From Blepharisma japonicum (lineage: Eukaryota > Ciliophora > Heterotrichea > Heterotrichida > Blepharismidae): DNA of 64,000 nucleotides. The position numbers were made by a program, and so were the translations under genes. The stretch covers positions 62,001 through 126,000 of the forward strand of contig CATKHK010000097.1 of the NCBI GenBank assembly GCA_949751835.1, read 5' to 3'. Positions 56,161 to 64,000 of the stretch are shown one piece after another (within the stretch, counting starts at the first letter, position 1; every line of letters begins with the position of its first letter). The notes beneath the pieces were generated by a model. That model worked only from the letters and a program-made list of their open reading frames with translations, had not been told where the DNA came from and made no database searches.

Positions 56161-56596
56161 GATTGATTATAAACCAATCCTAATATGGCTGATTAAGTTC
56201 TCAGAAATAAAAGAAGCCTTTTAAGTTTGCGAAATAGCCTTGGAATTATGAGAACGTTTTGGAATAAAGGAGATAAAGTTTGAATAGCCAATAAAATAGC
56301 AAATAAACTATAAAATTGTGATAGGTTGAGGAGTAGAAGAAAATGTTTGGGAAATTATAAATTTCATTTGTGTAAAAAGAGTTTCCAAAATAGGTGTTTA
56401 TATATAAGTTTAACTGTAGTTATCTTCAATTGCTGCTAAATGCTATAATTTCAAGAGCATAATGCTTAGAGAGAAAAAGGAAATTTGTTGAAATATTAAA
56501 TTTGACTTAGTGATTTAATAACCGTTTTGAGTTCGAAAACCAAAATGCCAAATGATTTTAACAGTATAAGAGCAGCTAATGTCTCTCTTACTTAAT
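56161..56596. other. Spacer between the two carbonic anhydrases
   Basis: 436 bp, AT-rich, no gene or element seen. Confidence 0.6.
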
Positions 56597-57487
56597 TTAT
56601 TCAAAATAAATAACTGACCTCCCATTTGGTGGCTGGAGCTCCCTATAATTTCCTTTTCCTCCTGCAAAGCCAGGATTCATCCCCCACTGTCTTGCAAAAA
56701 ATTCCAACTGTTCTCTATTCACCGAAAGAACATGTCCTACAACAAACCAAAGTACAGTTTCAAACGCAGGTGGCGTTGTTAGTGATCCTTCATAATAAAA
56801 CACTCCTGACTTCTGTGGAATTAATAAATTCATATCAATATAAGTTGGTTCCAAAGAGCTTCTTATCACCTGATCAATAAACGGGTTTCTGACACCATCA
56901 TCTTTAAACACAAATCCAAGGACAGCGATATTATTAGTATTGCTCCTTTCTTTATGGACTACATGCATCTCTAAATCATATCTCCGACCGTTCAGTAAAT
57001 GTTCAGAAGGTGCATGAAAGTGAAACTGAGCCTCATCAAAAACTCTTGATTGGTCCTGATGGATAAAAGTGTTAACTGCTAAATTCCCTAAATTCCCTTG
57101 GACTATGAAAGTCTTAGAATTAAAGGTCCCTTTTAGAGAAGTTGGGTGATAGTGAAGTCTAATTGGGAAATAAGGTCGATGCAAAAACTCTGCACTTTTA
57201 AAGGTGATGTCAGGGTCAATGTTGATAGGAGATTGGAAGTAGCCGATTTGGCAGATCCGACACCATTCAGCTTCGTGGTAAGCTCCATACTCCCATTCAT
57301 CTTCTTCAGGCCAACGCCCAGTCTGAGTTTGGTGAAAATCCAGCGCTTTTAGAGGCTTTATTACTGCTTCAAGCTGATTTGGGTTCATAAAACTATTAGG
57401 TTTAATTTTTGCTTCAACTGCCAATCTATGCTGGTCAGTATCACTATAATTATAGCTTGGATATTGAATATATTGACCTTGATCCAT
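56597..57487 (-). CDS. Alpha-carbonic anhydrase
   Basis: 296 residues. It catalyses reversible hydration of CO2 to bicarbonate. The family signature is clear: FQSPINIDPD near residue 83, AQFHFHAPSEHLLNGRRYDL with zinc ligands in HFH, EMHVVHKER with the third zinc His, and FYYEGSLTTPPAFETVLW, which contains the substrate-pocket Thr (human Thr199). No obvious N-terminal signal peptide is present; the first 60 residues are polar (MDQGQYIQYPSYNYSDTDQH), so a cytosolic enzyme is likely, unlike many secreted alpha forms. It pairs with the interrupted duplicate 436 bp away on the same strand. No TGA or intron occurs in it. Confidence 0.94.
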   Translation of the reverse strand: MDQGQYIQYPSYNYSDTDQHRLAVEAKIKPNSFMNPNQLEAVIKPLKALDFHQTQTGRWPEEDEWEYGAYHEAEWCRICQIGYFQSPINIDPDITFKSAEFLHRPYFPIRLHYHPTSLKGTFNSKTFIVQGNLGNLAVNTFIHQDQSRVFDEAQFHFHAPSEHLLNGRRYDLEMHVVHKERSNTNNIAVLGFVFKDDGVRNPFIDQVIRSSLEPTYIDMNLLIPQKSGVFYYEGSLTTPPAFETVLWFVVGHVLSVNREQLEFFARQWGMNPGFAGGKGNYRELQPPNGRSVIYFE

Positions 57488-57601
57488 TTATAATTTTATC
57501 TTACCAAAATAAATTTCCATTTATTCGACAACCTAATTTCCTCTATTTCGTTATATTTTATGATAATTTCAGTGATTATTCTATTTAATTATTCTATCCA
57601 A

Positions 57602-58975
57602 TTAATTTATAAAACTTCCAACCCATTCTGAGCTTCGTGGTAGCTCCTCCCTTGTTATGATGTGAAACTCATCTGCAAAAGCTAAGGGATCTCTGGCTTC
57701 TAATTTGTTTATTAAGTCCATTCTTTCCATACATACAAAAATACTATTCAAAAAGTTGTACAAGTGTTCGGCATCTGGATTTAATGAAAGAGCGCAGAGA
57801 TAGTACCTTGCAGCGTTGCTGTAGTCTTTAGAATTTGCATAAGAAATACCTATGTTAGTTCATGTCCTCACATAGTCAGGCCTTATCTCTAGTGCTTTAT
57901 AATAGCATTGTAGAGCTTCTTCCCATTTTCCTTGCTTTGCTATTGAGGCTCCTAAGCGATTTCATAATGCAGCATCATCAGGCCTCAGCAGCAAAGCGTC
58001 ATGGAAAGAATGCTCTGCATCTACTAACTCACCATCTAAAAATCGAAGCACTCCTAAAGCTTGGAACAAATCTGGATCTGTTGGATTTTTACCAATTGCA
58101 TTTAAAAATGCAGCTTTAATCCCATCTTTTGTAGGCGAAAAAGGTAATTGAATGCTGCAGTAATCAGGGTGATTTTCAAGCCAAGCTTTCATATATCCTA
58201 AAGCTTCATCTTCCTCATACTCATTTGTGCAGCTTATGCCTAGACTCATAAGTAAATCTAAATTATAAGGGTCTATTGCGATGCCTCTTTTCATTGCTGC
58301 TATTGCACGAGCATCTTCATCATTTTGAGCATGCAGCTTCCCTAGCATAGCCCAGGCTTCAGAATTTTCAGGATTTCTATGAAGTTCTGCCTCTAACATT
58401 AAAATTGCTTCAGGGGTTTGCCCAGTTTTTATTTTTTCTAATGCAGATTCAAAAGGACTGTTCTCCTCTAAAAAGGGATTTTCTTCGTCAAATGCATAGT
58501 CCGATGACTTCTTTTCCCAAGCTTTTCCTCATCTTGCCAGCATTTCTTGATATTCTGGGTTTGCCATATCCCATAAAGTCTCGAATTTTTCTTCTTCTTC
58601 AGCTGTGAGTCCTTCTCATACTTTTTCTAGTTCTCCTTTTTCTTCTTCTTTTCCCATATTTCATACTTCTTCAAGACCTTCTTCAGCCTTATTTTCCCAT
58701 GCAGCTTGCATTTGTCCTTCTATTTCAGCTTGATAATTAGAAGCTTGCTGCATATGTCACTGTGCTTCTAACTCAGCTTGGTGAGGATCCATTATCTCTG
58801 CGCCTTCTCATACGTCTTCGAAGTGATCATGCAAATCGACATTGAATTGTGAATCTATTGTGTTCATTTGTCCAGCAATCATTAGGTTTTCCATTGCTTT
58901 CATTAGCGGATTTTGGATCATTTGGCCATCTGCTGAGCATGCTGCATTTCCGAATAAGTTGCTGGGTAAGTCCAT
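57602..58975 (-). CDS. PEX5: Peroxisomal targeting signal 1 receptor
   Basis: 457 residues in one frame that crosses TGA codons. The N-terminus MDLPSNLFGNAACSADGQMI followed by QNPLMKAM has the conserved Cys (residue 13), which in PEX5 is mono-ubiquitinated for recycling, and the adjacent NPLM motif. The middle is acidic with several W-x3-[FY]-like motifs (WHMQQASNY, LWDMANPEY) that contact PEX14/PEX13. The C-terminal half has TPR repeats (PENSEAWAMLGKLHAQNDED, AALWNRLGASIAKQGKWEEA, YVRTWTNIGISYANSKDYSN) that form the SKL-binding tunnel. It cycles between cytosol and peroxisome membrane to import matrix proteins. Animal PEX5 is longer (~600-640 aa); the shortening is in the disordered part. 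Confidence 0.9.
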
Positions 58976-59070
58976 TTATAAATTTGTAAAGAAATCAGGG
59001 TGGTTTTCTTTATAATAAAATGCGACTCTTAAATTTAATACAAAGGATAGACTTATTAATAAACATTTTA

Positions 59071-61419
59071 TTATTGCTTCAGTTTCATTAATTTTGCTGA
59101 AAGTTGAGATGCTAAATCGTCGGATTTACTTCTATCCTTTTTTACTATATATCGATGAGCGATATCTACACTGCTCAATAGTCGTGGAACAGAACAAGTC
59201 ATATCTGATCCTCTTGGAAACGATAAATCACTTCCAAAATCTCCAACAATGCCTTGTCCCCATCCATATGCTTTGCCACTTTTTGCTAGGCAAATCATGT
59301 GGCTCTCTCCACATTGAATGTCAATTATCATTTCATTTCCCAAGCCGCTAATTAAAGTCGGAAAAGAGGCTCCTTTTACATTGATCCCTAAGCCAAGCTG
59401 TCCTTGCTCTCCATTACCCCATACATAAATTTCTCCAGACTCTGTTAAACAAGCTGAAAAAATAGAGCCAGCGGAAACTTTAATTGGCTTTTTATTAGGA
59501 ATTTTCAGCTCTTTTATGGCTGTTGTCATAACTCCTTCCTTTAAGTCTGAGGCTGAAATTCCTAATTGTCCATCCTCAGCCCAGCCGAAGACATTTAGCT
59601 TCCCATTATTATCAAGCACCAACGTGTGAGCCTGACCACACGCAATCCCTTTGCACTTTTTTAACTCTCTGATTTTCATAGGAATAAGTGCGACATGCCC
59701 AATCTCATCTTTTGCCATCCGGGATAGGCTGATACCAAGCTGATGTACATCATTTCGGCCCCATACCCAAACTTGGCCATTTTCAGAAAGGGCGACATTG
59801 TGATAGCCTCCACACTCGAGATAAGAAATATTTTCTTGGAATAAAGTGTTTATTAATGTAGGAGTTGTGTATGAGTTTGTGTCTCCATGTCCTAAGCAGC
59901 CTGAAGAGCCATATCCCCATGTAAAAACTTTTCCATCTCTTGTGACTGCTGCACAGTGTTCAAAGCCACAAGAAATCCATTTAACAGGGTTATGGCCAAA
60001 TTCCCTCAGAATCTTTGCAGAAAATAAAGAATTTAGAAGTGAATTTTGGTCTTCTAGGTTGATTAAAACTCGACTTTTTCCTTCATAGTTAGAAAATTCC
60101 AATGTTGGGACTGTTGAAAACCCACAAGCAGCTACAGAGAATTGTATTGAGAGTACAGTGAGTTCTTTATTGTTTTTCCTAGTATCAGATCCAGGGTCTA
60201 CACTTTCTTCACAGATAACTAATTTTTGTAGGATTGGCGAATTCATGTCCTGATACTCAAAATCATTTCTTTTTTGCTGAAAAGTTGGCTCAGGATCCCA
60301 ATCTTCAGATATATCTTTAGTATTAGTTGTCAATTTCGCTTTACTTGCAGTTTGTCCATTTAAAAATAGTCTATTTGCAGCACTAACTCTTATAGATCCT
60401 TCATCGCCTGGCGGGGGACTCGCATCACTTTCAGCAATCGAAAATCTTTCAATTTTCGCTTTTCTCAAAGCTTCAATTGACCTAAACAAAAACTCGCTAT
60501 TTTCTCCATCTTCTTCAGGAAGCAATTCCGCGACACAGCTTGGTGTGGTTTCATAATCCTCGTCTAGACTTTCAAAACTTTCTTTTCCTTCTTGAATTGC
60601 TATTGGCTTAATATTCCCATCAAATAAAATCTCGCTTGGCTCAATGCTGTCTTGGTTAAATAGGCTTTCTTCGCCTTGCATGCTGGCTCTTGCATCAAAA
60701 ATTGGTCTACTGTCTCTAAAAGTTGTAGTATTTTCTTCGCTATCTTCATTGCTTCCTAATGAGCTTTCAGGAGTAATTGAATGCAAATGCATGTCGTTGT
60801 CTTGCTTACAAGCAAAGTTTCTTTGTAGCTGCATTATAATTGCTTTTGAGTTGACTGAAATTTCTTGCTTATCGATTTCACTTAGGATTGCTGAAGATTC
60901 CATTGAGTTTTCCATTGTAAAAGAATCCTTTGCCATCTCATCTACGAGGTTAAAAAGCTCGACTTCGCTCTGTAGAGAGGCCCGGGATAAGAGAGCCTGG
61001 GAATATGTACTGCCGTTGTTGATAGAATTTCTTGGGATTCCTATTGAGCTTTGGTCAGTTTCTAATGGATTTACAACATCTTGGGCGTTTCCGCGTCTAA
61101 AAGGACTTTTTTCATGAAGAAAGGTCAAGACTGATTTTAAGCTGAGTAGGTCTGCAGATATAAAATCCTGACGATCCAGAATGGCTGTAAGGCTTCTTTC
61201 TTTTGATGAAGAAATTATTGGGAATTTGTATAGTGGGTCTACTGGAAATGATTGGAATTTAGAAGGAAGATTTGGGGAAACTAATAACCCGTTATATGTA
61301 GGAGAAGATTGAAGTAGGAGAGAAGAGAGAGAAAGGCAGGCATGCCGAGTGTAGTCTTCGATATGAGTGGGTTGGACAGATGATTTTTGGTTACGGTGAG
61401 CTGAATGTGATGGCTCCAT
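59071..61419 (-). CDS. RCC1-repeat (beta-propeller) protein
   Basis: 782 residues. The first ~450 are Ser/Glu-rich and probably disordered, with no domain I recognise. From ~490 the chain has RCC1/ATS1 repeats: CGFEHCAAVTRDGKVFTWGY, CGGYHNVALSENGQVWVWGR, CGQAHTLVLDNNGKLNVFGW, SACLTESGEIYVWGNGEQG, CGESHMICLAKSGKAYGWGQ. Five to seven blades would make one propeller. RCC1 itself is the Ran GEF, but most RCC1-repeat proteins bind other partners, and the sequence does not show the Ran-specific wedge. The gene starts at ATG 61419, divergent from the Pro/Gln-rich gene at 61644. No TGA codon was needed for this frame. Confidence 0.88.
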   Translation of the reverse strand: MEPSHSAHRNQKSSVQPTHIEDYTRHACLSLSSLLLQSSPTYNGLLVSPNLPSKFQSFPVDPLYKFPIISSSKERSLTAILDRQDFISADLLSLKSVLTFLHEKSPFRRGNAQDVVNPLETDQSSIGIPRNSINNGSTYSQALLSRASLQSEVELFNLVDEMAKDSFTMENSMESSAILSEIDKQEISVNSKAIIMQLQRNFACKQDNDMHLHSITPESSLGSNEDSEENTTTFRDSRPIFDARASMQGEESLFNQDSIEPSEILFDGNIKPIAIQEGKESFESLDEDYETTPSCVAELLPEEDGENSEFLFRSIEALRKAKIERFSIAESDASPPPGDEGSIRVSAANRLFLNGQTASKAKLTTNTKDISEDWDPEPTFQQKRNDFEYQDMNSPILQKLVICEESVDPGSDTRKNNKELTVLSIQFSVAACGFSTVPTLEFSNYEGKSRVLINLEDQNSLLNSLFSAKILREFGHNPVKWISCGFEHCAAVTRDGKVFTWGYGSSGCLGHGDTNSYTTPTLINTLFQENISYLECGGYHNVALSENGQVWVWGRNDVHQLGISLSRMAKDEIGHVALIPMKIRELKKCKGIACGQAHTLVLDNNGKLNVFGWAEDGQLGISASDLKEGVMTTAIKELKIPNKKPIKVSAGSIFSACLTESGEIYVWGNGEQGQLGLGINVKGASFPTLISGLGNEMIIDIQCGESHMICLAKSGKAYGWGQGIVGDFGSDLSFPRGSDMTCSVPRLLSSVDIAHRYIVKKDRSKSDDLASQLSAKLMKLKQ

Positions 61420-61643
61420 TTAAAAAAGGTGATAATATAGAAAATCATTTGCAAGTTTAAAAATGTTTTGAGAGGCAAAAGATTAAAAAATAATATTTTG
61501 CTGTTAATTCAAGGGAAAATTTTATAATAGATTATAATAAAAATGATTTTCTGAGACATTGAAATCTAATATAATAAAAATTAGGAAGTATACTTTAAAA
61601 ATAAAAGAGTAAATCTTATAATTTTTATTAGGATAATTTGTAG

Positions 61644-64000
61644 ATGGAGAGCTCAAAAGATAGAAAAGATCAGGGAAATCTTCCACCTATGTCAGCATTT
61701 AAACTACCAAACAATCAAAATAGCCAAAATCCCCAACGAGCTCAAACTCGAACAGCCAATAATCAAGAAGACACAAAGCAAATTCCAACTAAAAATCAAA
61801 ATCCTCCCAGCCTTGCTGTAGTATCAAATATCCCAAAAAATCCAATGGCAGCTTACAAATCCCCACAATCGACTATCATAATTCCAAGCAGGCCAGAAAC
61901 TCAAAATTCCCGAATTCCAATTGAAGAAACCAAAGCACCCGCGCCAACAATAACCCAAAATGAGCGAACCCTTGAAGCAAAAGAAAAAAGTACTCCTTAT
62001 TCTTCCAGCAACCCCGCTACAAGAATAGAAGAAAATAAATCATTTTGGGACATTAAGCCAACTAATACGAATGATTTAATAAGACCTTTAATTACAAAAA
62101 ACGATGTTGAGCTAATTCAAAAAATTAGCCCTCCAGTCAAGAAGAGCACAAAACCCCCTGAAACAAATTCTTCTCAATATGTTCAAGTAAAACCTTCAAC
62201 TGAGCCAGAAGTGCTTCCTATAAAAAAAAGCCAGGGAGAAGGAAATTATCAGCAAATAGTGAACAACGAAGAAATGAATCGGATTTTTTCAAGCGAAAAC
62301 AAAATTTCTCAAGTTCGCAAACCACTTACTAAAGATGCAACAAAGGATATGCCGATAAGCTCTCAAACGAAAGCTGAATCTAAAACACAATCTGAAATTA
62401 CTCCAAATAGACTTTACTCAAGCGAGATTATACAATCTAAAAATAAAAATCAAGAAATTAAGCAAAACAATAGTTTTAAAGCTCCTTCACAAACTCAAGT
62501 TTCTGTAAATCAGAAACCAGTCCAAATTGTACCACCACCTCAGCTACTAGAACGTCCAATAGTTTCAAACCCACCGCCTCAGGCAGAAAGAATGCATTAT
62601 TTTGCAAAGCCTGATCAATTTTCTCCTAATCCTCAAAGTGATAGAAAGGTTGCTCAAAGCGGCAATATTCAGGCTCAGCCACTGTTGCCGAGTAGCCAAA
62701 ATTTGCAAGCTGGCCAATCAAAAGATAAAACCCCTTCTTTAAATGCAGTTTTGGAAAAATTGAAAAACCCTTCTCCAGTGATCAGCCAGCAGCCTACAAG
62801 CCAAACAAATACGCCTAATCCATATCCTGCCCCAACAGTCAAGCCACAATCAAATAATCAAACTAATATTTGGAGTCCATCCCCTTCCTCAGCACCCAAG
62901 CAGCCTAATCCGAGTCCATTCTCAGTGCCCTCTCAGCTATCTTTTAATCAAAGCAATTTGTCTTATGCATCCCCATATCCAGCACCCAAGCAGCAGTCAC
63001 CAAGCCAAAGCAATTTGGTGCCTAATTCACTTCCTTCGCAACCCAAGCCGCAGCCACTTCTTCAAAGCAACGTACCAAATGTATATTCTCCCTCAGTACC
63101 CAAACAGCAAGCAGCAAGTCAAAATGATGCTCCTTATTGATATTCTTCTCAAGCACCCAAGCAGCCAACACCCAATCAAAACAACATTCCCAATCAATAT
63201 GCTCCCCCAGCCCCCAAACAGATATCATCTATTCAAAGCAACGTTCGTAATTCTTCTCCAGCACCCAAACAGGCACCGCTTAGCCAAAGCAATATAAATG
63301 AAAAATCCTATAATGCAAATCCTTCTCCTGCACATATTCGGCCAATAAGCCAAAACAACTTTAAGAACGATATTGCTTCAGCTTCAAAGCCTCGCTCTGA
63401 AAGTTATAATAAACAAAATTTTTCATCAAATCCACGTGACATTAGTCCAATTGTCTACAATCGAGAGCCAAGCCCCTTTAATAGATACTCAGCTCCAGTC
63501 CAGGACAATATAAGGTCTCCTCCAATTGGAGCACAGCCTCCTTATCAACTTGCAAACAATTATAGCCAGCCAACTCAAATTAATAAGGCTGAAATACCAG
63601 ATTTATATAAGAGCTCAAATAATTTTGATAACCAACGTCTTAGAGACTTAAGGCCGCCAATCAATATTCCACCCCCACCTCCCTATTCTCAGAACACATA
63701 TCCCTATGACAGCCAAATGAGTCCTTATGAAGACCCCTGTTTTATTCAAAACCAAGCCATGCCTATTAATCCTCCCATAAAAAGAGCACTAAATTATGAG
63801 GAGCTCTTTAATTATGTGCTCGATTTTGAGTTCATCAAATTAGGGCTAGATGCTATGGACCCTGAAGAAATTCCAAGTATCTTCAATAGCCCATATGAGT
63901 ATGAGAAATGGTTTAAGCCTGCATTCTATGAAGAATTTAATGCATATCTGATGAGAGCCTATAATGAAATAAATAAAACAAAGTATATCAAATCAATGCT
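61644..64000 (+). CDS. Long Pro/Gln/Ser-rich protein, 5' part; possible SEN1-like helicase
   Basis: Open from ATG 61644 to the window end (785 codons), with one TGA (Trp) at 63138-63140. About 700 residues are disordered: Pro, Gln, Asn and Ser dominate, with a degenerate repeat of the type APKQ-xPSQSN-x-PYS between ~62870 and 63300. Near the end composition changes to ordered sequence: LNYEELFNYVLDFEFIKLGL, then SPYEYEKWFKPAFYEEFNAY. The last part recalls the segment of SEN1/senataxin-type SF1 helicases just before the helicase core, where a FxPLLxEE-like pattern occurs. Helicase motifs themselves would lie outside the window, so the assignment is tentative. Confidence 0.6.
62870..63300 (+). 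repeat. Degenerate ~55-60 bp coding repeats
   Basis: About six imperfect tandem units, each with a CCCAAGCAGC-like core (Ala-Pro-Lys-Gln) followed by AATCAAAGCAA-like (Asn/Ser-Gln-Ser-Asn). They sit in the disordered region of the protein starting at 61644 and remain in frame. Confidence 0.75.

Overview
The window is almost certainly macronuclear DNA of a heterotrich ciliate of the Blepharisma type. Two internal signals agree. First, UGA reads as tryptophan and only UAA and UAG end genes: nearly every long gene (AP180-like, USP, kinesin, kelch, histidine kinases, WD40 proteins) crosses in-frame TGA codons at places where related proteins carry Trp, for example codon 194 of the kinesin. Second, the six introns I can fix are only 15 or 16 nt long (GTA...AG). 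Stentor shares the tiny introns but is known to use the standard code, so a Blepharisma-like lineage fits best. The DNA is AT-rich, genes are compact, and most lack introns.

Layout. 1-3.9 kb: end of a HAD-like gene, the Arp2/3 subunit ARPC4, and a clathrin-adaptor (AP180/ANTH) protein with long Met-Pro-Gly-Gln and Met-Met-Asn-Pro repeats. 4.1-11.2 kb: a mosaic segmental duplication holding Myb, RING E3, USP deubiquitinase, ADF/cofilin and Rab-like genes. One intact Myb, one intact RING, one USP, two cofilins and one Rab-like gene survive, plus relics and an out-of-frame Rab/Myb junction. 11.95-15.4 kb: a kelch surface protein with a cysteine-rich domain, membrane segments and three 15-nt introns. 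15.5-30.2 kb: five paralogous membrane-bound hybrid histidine kinases, three on the minus strand and two on the plus strand. 30.2-50.2 kb: six paralogous pentapeptide-repeat/WD40 genes, all on the minus strand, with 3'-end relics of further copies, a decayed SET-domain gene and repeated non-coding spacers. 50.3-54.2 kb: a kinesin-1-like motor and a diverged histidine-kinase-like membrane protein with two mini-introns. 55.3-57.5 kb: two alpha-carbonic anhydrases, one interrupted by a stop. 57.6-64 kb: the peroxisomal receptor PEX5, an RCC1-repeat protein, and the 5' part of a long Pro/Gln-rich protein that may be a SEN1-like helicase.

Functionally the window is a mix of housekeeping genes (actin nucleation and turnover, endocytosis, peroxisome import, microtubule transport) and two fast-evolving tandem families: sensory phosphorelay kinases and WD40 scaffolds. 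The most novel material is the WD40/pentapeptide cluster. A shared Cys/His zinc-binding N-terminus is kept only in its two outermost members, while the inner members replaced it. The window also gives a clear view of local duplication, reciprocal gene loss and chimera formation in a ciliate genome.
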